From Neobacillus cucumis (lineage in GTDB: Bacteria > Bacillota > Bacilli > Bacillales_B > DSM-18226): a DNA stretch of 15,513 nt. The DNA is taken from positions 1 through 15,513 of the forward strand of contig NZ_JAMBOH010000058.1 in the NCBI RefSeq assembly GCF_023715505.1. Reading direction: 5' to 3'. Position numbers and translations under genes: made by a program. The notes under the pieces were generated by a model. The model was not told the DNA's origin. It worked only from the letters and a program-made list of their open reading frames with translations, and did no database searches. Positions 6,770 through 13,340 of this stretch are shown here, in pieces (the stretch's first letter is position 1; each line of letters opens with the position of its first letter).

Positions 6770-7876
6770 TCACTTTTTTACTTTTATTTTTTTGGGTATG
6801 GTCGTCCAGTACATGGGGTCTTCTAAGCCTAGCCTCCAAATCCCGATTCCCCGTAAGTTATATTTTTCTACAAGGTTTAGCTTAAACCGCAGACTAAAGC
6901 TATTCTCAAACCAAGCCTGATGGCTATGATGTTTTTCATCTACATAACTGAAATGTGGTGTTTGCGAACGGGTGTCCCAAATCACTTTAGATTTATATTT
7001 GGTTTTCTGATCCATTAACAGTGAATAGGAGCTATATACGGCTTTTTTTGCTGTTGTATTCCAGTCCCATCCATAACCAGCAATGCCGAGTAAAATTTTT
7101 GATGGTGGTACTCCCTGTTTCAAAGCATAACGAATTGTTGCTTCTGTCCAATTGACTGATGCTGTGGAACCTGGTACTGTTCTTGGGTTGTGTTCATCGT
7201 AAGTCATGATCATTAAACTATCTGAGTATAGACCAAGCTTTTCGTAATCAAACCATGGAGACCAGGGATTAGCACGGGAATCACCTGTGTTTGCCGGCAC
7301 TGAAACCGTAACTATTTTCCCGTCACGATGCAGAGCATCTGACAATTTCTTTATCATTAGACTAAAGGAATCTCGGTCAGTCAAAAATAAATTTTCCATA
7401 TCAATATTAATACCGTCATATTTATACTGCTTGATTTCATTGCGTAAGTTCTGAATGAAAAGATTGCGGTTTTTATCATTATCAAGTACATTACTCGCTG
7501 CCTGCTTGCCTTTCTCCACGGTTTCATATAAGAGATTATGTACAACCATATATACCTTCAGGTGTTTTTTATGAGCAATCTGAATAACCTTTCTCTTATG
7601 ATCAGCTGTAACGGAATCTATAAGACTGCCTGGACGTTTATCATCAAGCTTATACCAAAAGGGTGCAATGATGCTTAAACTGGTGGATTGCGAGTTCACT
7701 GTAGGTTGAGACCCTGGATAGGTTCCTTCCTGTTCTGTGTAGAAACCTAAGACTTCACGAGGAGTTTTATTCTTATTGTTTGCCTCTTTTCTTTCTATCT
7801 GACTACAGGATGACATTAGTGATAATGCCATACATAAAGAAATGATCGTGAATGACCGGAAACCGTTTTTCGCCAT
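6770..7876 (-). CDS. GH18-family lipoprotein (spore-type glycosidase)
   Basis: This 368-residue secreted protein starts with a basic-hydrophobic signal and a probable lipobox ending at Cys24 (LMSSC), so it is likely lipid-anchored. The rest is a single GH18 barrel. The catalytic signature is YDGINIDMEN (residues 153-162), in which Glu161 is the expected proton donor. Further landmarks are MIMTYDEHN (222-230), GIAGYGWDWN (264-273) and the terminal GIGIWRLGLED (343-353). The layout is that of the Bacillus SleL/YaaH, YdhD and YvbX group, which cuts N-acetylglucosamine bonds in spore cortex or wall peptidoglycan. Here there is no LysM domain, which would place it near YvbX. The substrate is inferred. 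The SD is AGAAGGTG just before the ATG. No clear sporulation promoter could be assigned. Confidence 0.88.
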   Translation of the reverse strand: MAKNGFRSFTIISLCMALSLMSSCSQIERKEANNKNKTPREVLGFYTEQEGTYPGSQPTVNSQSTSLSIIAPFWYKLDDKRPGSLIDSVTADHKRKVIQIAHKKHLKVYMVVHNLLYETVEKGKQAASNVLDNDKNRNLFIQNLRNEIKQYKYDGINIDMENLFLTDRDSFSLMIKKLSDALHRDGKIVTVSVPANTGDSRANPWSPWFDYEKLGLYSDSLMIMTYDEHNPRTVPGSTASVNWTEATIRYALKQGVPPSKILLGIAGYGWDWNTTAKKAVYSSYSLLMDQKTKYKSKVIWDTRSQTPHFSYVDEKHHSHQAWFENSFSLRFKLNLVEKYNLRGIGIWRLGLEDPMYWTTIPKKIKVKK

Positions 7877-8094
7877 GATACACCTTCTTCTAGTTTGTAT
7901 ATTTCTTAAGTTGATGAGAAAAGTTGTAACTTATTCACGAATAATTTTTCCTCCATAAAAGGATTACTGAAGAAATACCATGATACCTCAATATACTTAT
8001 ATTTTTTCATTCGATTCGGGTATTATTTCAGGGATTTTTCACTTATCATATAAAATATTATCATTTTATTTTTATATTTAAAGGTGGAGAATCT

Positions 8095-9042
8095 ATGATG
8101 AATAGAAGAAAGGGAATCCTTCTTGTCATAACGGGAGCAATATTTTGGGGAATTGGTGGCACAGTTGCAAAAAAGCTTTTTCAGCAGTATCAAATCGATG
8201 TAAATTGGATGGTAACAATCCGATTGCTGATAGCTGGTTTTTTACTCTTAACCGTTCAATTTTTTGGAAAAGACCGTTCCCAGATTCTTGGTGTCTGGAA
8301 AACTCGAAGGATAGCGATTCATTTGGTGATCTTCGGTTTACTCGGTATGCTTGCGGTTCAATATACCTATATGGCGTCCATTAAACATGGAAATGCGGCT
8401 GTTGCAACACTTTTACAGTATTTAGCACCTGTAATGATTATCGTGTACTTACTTTTCCGCAAACAAACAGTTCTAACACGAAATGATTTGTTGACTGTTT
8501 TGCTGGCTTTAGTTGGTTGTTTTTTCTTATTAACAAACGGTTCAATCTCTCAATTATCTGTGCCAACTCTTGCCATCGTTTGGGGTGTTTTATCTGGAAT
8601 AGCTTTAGCATTTTATACTCTATATGCCGTTCCATTATTGAAACAATACGATTCACTTGTCATAGTCGGATGGGCAATGATCATCGGTGGTATTGCATTA
8701 AGTTTTATCCATCCGCCTTGGCAAATAGACTTTAAAAGCTTGACGCTAGAAGCTTATTCATATTTAGTCTTCGTAATCATATTTGGTACTATGCTTGCAT
8801 TTTGGTTTTATATAGAAAGTTTGCAAAGTCTGTCGCCTAAAGAATCCAGTCTTCTAGGCAGCATAGAGCCACTAGCTGCCGTTTTAACAACGGTCTTTTG
8901 GTTAAAAGAACCCTTTGGTTTTTTCCAATGGGTTGGTACAGTATGTATTATTGGAATGATTCTAATATTGGCTTTGGGTAAAGATTCTTCTTCAAAGACT
9001 AATCAACTATCTGATAATGAAAAGCCCCTCAGAGTAAGTTGA
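8095..9042 (+). CDS. EamA/DMT-family transporter
   Basis: This 315-residue inner-membrane protein is built of two EamA repeats of five helices each, roughly residues 8-140 and 150-293, for ten helices in all. The family moves small metabolites such as amino acids or purines out of the cell. The N-terminal [16 protein letters not shown] and the end-of-domain motif around [20 protein letters not shown] are typical. The C-terminal tail of about 20 residues is polar and lies over the terminator. The start is well placed, with SD AAGGTGGAG and five bases to the first of two ATGs. The substrate cannot be read from the sequence, and no regulator lies next to it. Confidence 0.9.
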   Translation: MMNRRKGILLVITGAIFWGIGGTVAKKLFQQYQIDVNWMVTIRLLIAGFLLLTVQFFGKDRSQILGVWKTRRIAIHLVIFGLLGMLAVQYTYMASIKHGNAAVATLLQYLAPVMIIVYLLFRKQTVLTRNDLLTVLLALVGCFFLLTNGSISQLSVPTLAIVWGVLSGIALAFYTLYAVPLLKQYDSLVIVGWAMIIGGIALSFIHPPWQIDFKSLTLEAYSYLVFVIIFGTMLAFWFYIESLQSLSPKESSLLGSIEPLAAVLTTVFWLKEPFGFFQWVGTVCIIGMILILALGKDSSSKTNQLSDNEKPLRVS

Positions 9043-9054
9043 TTAGGGGCTTTC
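9021..9054. terminator. Terminator overlapping the end of the EamA gene
   Basis: AAAGCCCCT (9021-9029) pairs exactly with AGGGGCTTT (9045-9053), loop 15 bases. The T-run is short on the plus strand (TTTC) and slightly better on the minus strand (TTTTC). The stem begins inside the coding sequence and spans its stop codon. Confidence 0.75.
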
Positions 9055-9120
9055 TGACCATTGAGATTGTCAACTACTACAAAAAATCTATTTTAAAATA
9101 AGTTTTAAGGAAAGAAAAAT

Positions 9121-9154
9121 ACTAATAAAAAGACCATCGTCACCGATGATCTTT
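9121..9154 (-). terminator. Terminator of the NlpC/P60 gene
   Basis: On the minus strand AAAGATCATCG pairs with CGATGGTCTTT (11 bp, one G-T) around GTGA and runs into TTTTTATTAG. The stem overlaps the stop codon. Confidence 0.85.
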
Positions 9155-9608
9155 ATACTCGCTTTGCTCCAATATATCTAGGATGCCAATATGGGTTGCT
9201 TGTGTAGGTGATAATAACCCCTTTAGAGGAGGATGCCATGATCATTTTCCCGTATCCGATATAGATGGCAACATGTGTTGGGGCACTTGCTTTATTCGGT
9301 CCATAGAACAATAAATCACCGATCTGCAAGTTTGATGGTCGATATCCGTTTCCATAGTACATTTGTGCAGCAGTGCGATTTAGTGTTCTTCCCGCTTTTC
9401 CGTATGAGTACTTCACAAGACCTGAACAGTCAAATCCGCCAGGCGAAATCCCGCCCCATCGGTAAGGAACTCCGATATTTGATTTTGCAATCGAAATGGC
9501 TGCTGTATGATAATTATAAGTTGCTGCTTCCGCTTTTTCACCCTTGGCGGCGAACAAAGAGCCACAAGAAGCTAAGATAGTAAAGGCTACGATGAATTTC
9601 TTTAGCAT
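9153..9608 (-). CDS. Secreted NlpC/P60 peptidase-like protein
   Basis: This 151-residue protein has a signal peptide (basic start, hydrophobic core, probable cut after AEA at residues 26-28) and then only one NlpC/P60 domain, the fold of D,L-endopeptidases that cut peptidoglycan stem peptides. The nucleophile motif is GGFDCSGLVKYSY with Cys61. The catalytic His is in THVAIYIG (His112). The third catalytic residue, normally His 12 positions later as in Spr or LytE (FVHA/FIHA), is Met124 here (MIMASS). There are no LysM, SH3 or choline-binding repeats, so wall attachment is unexplained. The start is firm: AGGAGG lies 8 bases before the ATG. It could be a weakened enzyme or a variant using another polar residue. 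Confidence 0.88.
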   Translation of the reverse strand: MLKKFIVAFTILASCGSLFAAKGEKAEAATYNYHTAAISIAKSNIGVPYRWGGISPGGFDCSGLVKYSYGKAGRTLNRTAAQMYYGNGYRPSNLQIGDLLFYGPNKASAPTHVAIYIGYGKMIMASSSKGVIITYTSNPYWHPRYIGAKRV

Positions 9609-9792
9609 GATTGTTTCCTCCTAGTGTGATTTGATAAGTTCACTATACTAGAAAGGTATGACAGACTCATCACAGCAATATGATAATTTCATTACAAAGT
9701 AATTTTAATATAATTTTAAAATACTAGATCGTTATTCTCTAGCATGTTAAGAGTCGTTATTATTGAAAAGATTTGCTAAAGTAAAAATCCTA

Positions 9793-9826
9793 GCAAAAAA
9801 AACCTTTGACCAAAAGATCAAAGGTT
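9793..9826 (-). terminator. Terminator of ydeI
   Basis: On the minus strand AACCTTTGA pairs with TCAAAGGTT around an eight-base loop and is followed by a run of T residues and GCTAGG. It lies 29 bases after the ydeI stop codon. Confidence 0.88.
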
Positions 9827-9854
9827 AATTTGGGGGCTAAGTGGTCTTAAAGCA

Positions 9855-10448
9855 TTAATCATTTAATCCCTTTCCATTGAGAATTTGCGGCATATATTTT
9901 TCAACCCTTGCCACTCGAGTTTTAGATTGTTTGGGCTGAGAAAAATGAAGAATGTATGCTCTTTGCCTTCCTGGCGTCAATGCTTCAAAAGCAGTTTTCA
10001 AGGCAGGGATCTCATCTAATTTATGTTGAAATTCTTCAGGAATGGTGTAATCTGTATTCTTTTTAAAATTCACTTCCAAACCGGCTTTTTCCACTTCAAT
10101 CGCTTCATAAATATAATCTTTCAGAATGGTCTCCATTGCAACAATTTCTTGAACATTGGTGAACCGAATCTGGCGACCCGCCTGTACATTTTCCGTTTGT
10201 TGAATTAAAATCCCCCTCGCATCCTTTAATAAGGAACCTTTGTGAAACAAAAGCGCACAATAGTCTTTAAAACCATGGATTAAAACAATGTTTTTTTTCT
10301 CAAACGTGTAACAAGGATGCATCCACTTATATTCTTCAGTCAGCTCACAGTCAAGAACGATCTGTCTCAACTTCTCATATTCTTGCTTCCACTTTTTAGC
10401 TTTACTTAAAAATTCATCAACCTTAGGATTCATTCTTCTCTCTGTCAA
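9855..10448 (-). CDS. ydeI: YdeI family protein (DUF1801 plus OmdA-like domain)
   Basis: This 197-residue protein has two parts. The N-terminal YdhG/DUF1801-like domain (about 15-115) carries VLDCELTEEYKWMHPCYTF and FKDYCALLFHKG. The C-terminal OmdA-like domain (about 130-190) carries IPEEFQHKLDEIPALKTAFE and TPGRQRAYILHFSQ. The function of the family is not established. It is often annotated as a YdeI/OmpD-associated protein. The longest frame begins with a GTG at 10463 that has no SD. A TTG at 10448 lies 7 bases after GAGGTG and gives the family length, so I use it. An ATG at 10433 is a further possibility. A relic of a similar 5' end lies just upstream. Confidence 0.85.
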   Translation of the reverse strand: MTERRMNPKVDEFLSKAKKWKQEYEKLRQIVLDCELTEEYKWMHPCYTFEKKNIVLIHGFKDYCALLFHKGSLLKDARGILIQQTENVQAGRQIRFTNVQEIVAMETILKDYIYEAIEVEKAGLEVNFKKNTDYTIPEEFQHKLDEIPALKTAFEALTPGRQRAYILHFSQPKQSKTRVARVEKYMPQILNGKGLND

Positions 10449-10463
10449 CAAGGTACACCTCAC

Positions 10464-10520
10464 TTAAATTCTACCTGCCACTTTTTTGGCTTTACTTAAA
10501 TATATATTAATCTCAGGACC
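10464..10520 (-). pseudogene. Relic of a second ydeI-like gene start
   Basis: The minus strand at 10478-10518 aligns with codons for the ydeI N-terminus at 10389-10428 (first 22 bases nearly identical, one inserted base, then about 12 of 18 matching). It reads GPEINIYLSKAKK against NPKVDEFLSKAKKW in ydeI, then shifts frame (VAGRI) and stops. Most changes are compatible with a diverged coding copy, so this is a remnant of a tandem paralogue. Confidence 0.55.
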
Positions 10521-10583
10521 AAAACTAGATATTACGGTATATGTACTCTTTCGATATATAATAACTACGAGGAGGTTGATATC

Positions 10584-11564
10584 ATGAAAGCCATTCAAGT
10601 TACACAATTTGGTGGACCTGAGAAATTAGTCTATAAAGACGTAGAGGATGTCGTTGCAGAAAAGGGAGAGATGTGTGTTCGTTTATATGCGGCGGGCGTC
10701 AATCCAAGTGATACTTACACATTAACAGGTACATATGCGTTTAGTATACCTCAATTGCCTTATACACCAGGGGTAGACGGTGCTGGGATTGTGGAAGCGA
10801 TTGGAGAAGAAGTCACAAACGTTCGTGTTGGTGACCGTGTATTTATTGCGTCCTTAAAAAAAGGTCATAGTACAGGCACATTTGCACAAAAAGTAGTATG
10901 TGATGCAACTATGGTTCATCCATTACCCGAGCATGTATCTTTTGAACAAGGTGCAGCATTAGGCGTACCTGCGTTAACCGCCTATCGTGCATTATTTCAA
11001 CGTGCTTGTCTGAAGCCTGGTCAAACCGTTCTTATTCATGGCGCCAGTGGCGGAGTTGGATTACAGGCTGTGCAAATGGCAAAATCTCACGGTGCTAAAG
11101 TGATTGGAACAGCAAGTAGACAAGAGGGTAAAAAATTGGTGCAGCAGGCTGGTGCCGATTTTGTCATTGATCATGTGACAGAAGCAACGATTGAAGATGT
11201 GCTAGCCTTAACAGGTGGCAATGGACCTGATGTCATTATTGAGTTTTTAGCAAATAAGAATTTAGAAACAGATTTAAAGCTGATTGCACCATTTGGTAAA
11301 ATTGTTATTATTGGTAATCGTGGTTCAATCGAAATAAATCCACGTCTTGCCATGCAAAAGGAATGTGATATTTTAGCAACAGCTCTTTGGAACGCACCAA
11401 AAGATGAATATGAACAAAGCATTCATGGTATCATTGGCATGCTAACAAGTGGTGCACTTCGTCCAATTATTGGGACAACATTGCCGCTCCAGCAAGCATC
11501 ACAGGGCTTTGAACAGCTGGAAAAAGGTTTAGGAAATGGTAAACTTGTTTTAATCATTGACTAA
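10584..11564 (+). CDS. NAD(P)H:quinone oxidoreductase, zeta-crystallin type (MDR family)
   Basis: This 326-residue cytoplasmic protein belongs to the medium-chain dehydrogenase/reductase superfamily, Qor branch. The N-terminal GroES-like domain (1-120) has AAGVNPSDTYT and PYTPGVDGAGIVEAIGEEV. It lacks the cysteines that bind zinc in alcohol dehydrogenases, as expected for quinone reductases. The nucleotide fold carries IHGASGGVGLQAVQMAK (151-167), the AxxGxxG NADPH motif. The C-terminus (GNGKLVLIID) is family-typical. Such enzymes reduce quinones or reactive alkenes and protect against electrophiles. The SD GAGGAGGT is strong, and a TATAAT lies at 10557-10562 with no clear -35. It is a single gene ended by the hairpin at 11648. 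Confidence 0.9.
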   Translation: MKAIQVTQFGGPEKLVYKDVEDVVAEKGEMCVRLYAAGVNPSDTYTLTGTYAFSIPQLPYTPGVDGAGIVEAIGEEVTNVRVGDRVFIASLKKGHSTGTFAQKVVCDATMVHPLPEHVSFEQGAALGVPALTAYRALFQRACLKPGQTVLIHGASGGVGLQAVQMAKSHGAKVIGTASRQEGKKLVQQAGADFVIDHVTEATIEDVLALTGGNGPDVIIEFLANKNLETDLKLIAPFGKIVIIGNRGSIEINPRLAMQKECDILATALWNAPKDEYEQSIHGIIGMLTSGALRPIIGTTLPLQQASQGFEQLEKGLGNGKLVLIID

Positions 11565-11647
11565 TAATTCTACGTAATTAAAGTCTCTCACTAAATGCTT
11601 TTATTAAAAAACATCTATTTTAATACATGGTAAAATTGTATTTAAGG

Positions 11648-11686
11648 GCGATGCTAAAGGAAGCATCGCTTCTTTCCTTTTTTAAA
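11648..11686 (+). terminator. Terminator of the quinone oxidoreductase gene
   Basis: GCGATGCT (11648-11655) pairs with AGCATCGC (11662-11669) around AAAGGA and runs into TTCTTTCCTTTTTT. Confidence 0.88.
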
Positions 11687-11811
11687 CTTCCCTCTTCTAT
11701 CTCTTTCCCACACATCTTTGTCTATTTTCAACAGATAACAGCAAAAACATTATTTAATACGATAAAAATTAATTTAAAATTCAATTAACAATAAATTAGA
11801 GAGGTGTTTTT

Positions 11812-12294
11812 ATGAAAAGAGGAACAACATTATTTTTAAAGATCGCTGATATTCTTATTGGCATCCCCATTCTTGCTTTGTGCATCTTTTTGGTTCCTGA
11901 GATAGGGAATGTTTCAGCAAAATTGCTTCCAGAGTTTGCTTTTATAAAATATCTCGTTTCCATTGTTTTTTATGCTTCGGCAATTCCTTTTTACTTTGCT
12001 TTGTATCAGGCTTTCAAACTATTACGTTATATTGACAAAAATAAAGCCTTCTCCGAGTTATCTGTAAATGCTTTAAAGAAAATCAAATACTGTGCCATCA
12101 CAATCAGTACCTTGCATGTGTTAACCTTGCCGCTCTTCTATCTCTTTGCGGAAAAAGACGACGCGCCTGGTGTCATCTTTGTCGGAATGGTTGTTCCTTT
12201 TGCTTCACTAGTCATTGCGGTTTTTGCTGCTGTTCTCCAAAAGCTTTTAAAAGAAGCGATTGATATCAAATCAGAAAACGATTTAACTGTCTAA
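11812..12294 (+). CDS. yoaS: DUF2975 membrane protein YoaS
   Basis: This 160-residue protein has four predicted helices (about 8-30, 42-68, 92-113 and 120-145) and matches B. subtilis YoaS as I remember it over most of its length. Shared text includes TLFLKIADILIGIPILALCI, FYFALYQAFKLLRYIDKNKA and the end KEAIDIKSENDLTV. The DUF2975 family (PF11188) has no known biochemical role but is regularly paired with a small HTH regulator, as here. The SD AGAGAGGTG lies 5 bases before the ATG. The next gene follows after 94 bases, so the two probably share a transcript. Confidence 0.92.
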   Translation: MKRGTTLFLKIADILIGIPILALCIFLVPEIGNVSAKLLPEFAFIKYLVSIVFYASAIPFYFALYQAFKLLRYIDKNKAFSELSVNALKKIKYCAITISTLHVLTLPLFYLFAEKDDAPGVIFVGMVVPFASLVIAVFAAVLQKLLKEAIDIKSENDLTV

Positions 12295-12388
12295 GGCTGA
12301 AAACTTAGCAAAATCAGTATCCAAAGGCTTGTGTATGAATGCGTAGATATAATATCTGAAAATGATTGAATAGTGTGAGGTGGTTAAT

Positions 12389-12604
12389 TTGGCAATTATC
12401 ATCAATATTGACGTGATGCTGGCAAAAAGAAAAATGAGCGTAACGGAACTTTCGGAAAGGGTTGGGATTACAATGGCAAACCTTTCCATTCTGAAAAACG
12501 GGAAAGCAAAAGCGATTCGTTTTTCAACGTTAGAAGGGATATGTAAGGCTTTGGATTGTCAACCTGGAGATATTTTAGAGTACAAAAGCGATGAAGATAC
12601 TTAA
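12389..12604 (+). CDS. yozG: Small Cro/CI-type HTH regulator YozG
   Basis: This 71-residue protein is almost entirely one HTH_3/XRE-like DNA-binding domain (HTH_26 type). VTELSERVGI forms helix 2, and TMANLSILKNGKAKAIRF holds recognition helix 3. It ends LDCQPGDILEYKSDEDT. It is very like B. subtilis YozG, which lies next to yoaS. The frame opens with a GTG at 12380, but that GTG is part of the SD (GAGGTGG, 12377-12383). The TTG at 12389 is the likely start and gives MAIIINIDVMLAKRK. It probably controls its own transcript, though I could not identify an operator. Confidence 0.9.
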   Translation: MAIIINIDVMLAKRKMSVTELSERVGITMANLSILKNGKAKAIRFSTLEGICKALDCQPGDILEYKSDEDT

Positions 12605-12681
12605 ACTACATGGAATATAAGCGGATTAAGTATGATCTATTGCCGTTATTGAATTTTTTTATCACGATTATAAAACTTAAG

Positions 12682-12720
12682 AAAGCAAATGACTCTGTCC
12701 AATACTGAGCCATTTGCTTT
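12682..12720. terminator. Bidirectional terminator between yozG and the YciI-like gene
   Basis: AAAGCAAATG (12682-12691) pairs with CATTTGCTTT (12711-12720). After one mismatch, CTC/GAG extends the stem. The flanks are moderately T-rich on both strands. It can serve both convergent genes. Confidence 0.78.
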
Positions 12721-12771
12721 TGTCTATTCAAGTTTCTTTTTCATTAACATCGCCTGCCAAAGGCAAGCGTG

Positions 12772-13098
12772 TTATTTGGGCAGCGTTGCTATCATTGGAT
12801 AAAATTCAGTTGTCATAATACCAGCCATTACTGCTGGGTCATCTGCTATAAGTTTTGGGACTTGAGCTTCATTTTTAACTTCAATTACGGCAAGTCCGTG
12901 CGGTGCGGAAGGATTTAAAACAGGGCCGAAGACCAAGGCAATCCCCTGGTTTTGCTTGTCAGTCCAATAAGCAATATGTTTTAACATAATGTTCCGTTCT
13001 TCTACTGTCATATCCTGGTGAAAAGTTGTTCTTGGAGGAGTAGACTTTAACATAAAGTGCATTTTAGCTGCAGCCTCACTTGTGGTTTTTTCCGACAT
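12772..13098 (-). CDS. YciI-like protein
   Basis: This 108-residue protein is a single dimeric alpha/beta-barrel domain of the YciI group (PF03795). The N-terminal strand is KMHFMLKST (12-20). The usual acidic-histidine pair is represented by His41 (LKHIAYWTD) and Asp87 (ADDPAVMAG), and the C-terminal FYPMIATL closes the fold. The function of most members is unknown. Some are related to chlorinated-catechol enzymes or to sigma-factor-linked proteins. SD GGAGGT lies 9 bases before the ATG. An imperfect hairpin at the stop codon (12744-12774) has no T-run. Confidence 0.85.
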   Translation of the reverse strand: MSEKTTSEAAAKMHFMLKSTPPRTTFHQDMTVEERNIMLKHIAYWTDKQNQGIALVFGPVLNPSAPHGLAVIEVKNEAQVPKLIADDPAVMAGIMTTEFYPMIATLPK

Positions 13099-13202
13099 TC
13101 CGAATGTACCTCCATCGAATTAAATTAGTTTTTAATAATTACTACACTCAACGACCAATTATCACATAGACACCTATCGAACACAATCCAACTCTTTTCG
13201 TG

Positions 13203-13340
13203 TCACTTTACTGCCCATTCTCTCCAGTACCAAATCTTTGAATCTATATCTTTGTTTGCAAGAGGGAACAAACCCGTAACTTTGAGGAAATCTCTTTTTA
13301 ATTCTTCTACTAAAAAGTCCGCTGTCCCCTTAATTTCATT
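13203..13340 (-). pseudogene. Protein-like relic frame without a start
   Basis: A 45-codon frame opens just after the end of the GH3 gene, overlaps its last bases and has no start codon with an SD. It reads GTADFLVEELKRDFLKVTGL, then FPLANKDIDSKIWYWREWAVK in two more stretches, and stops. The balanced composition and tryptophan-rich end look like the C-terminus of a real protein whose front part has been deleted. I do not recognise the family. Confidence 0.4.

Noticed and set aside
7877..7960. A sporulation (SigG or SigE) promoter before the GH18 gene, from TGAATA and a CAT-rich stretch.
   Set aside because: The spacing between the two parts is about 15 bases and the -10 matches poorly, so it cannot be supported.
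12744..12774. Imperfect hairpin at the YciI-like stop codon as a terminator.
   Set aside because: The stem has several mismatches and no T-run on the minus strand. The hairpin at 12682-12720 is a better terminator.
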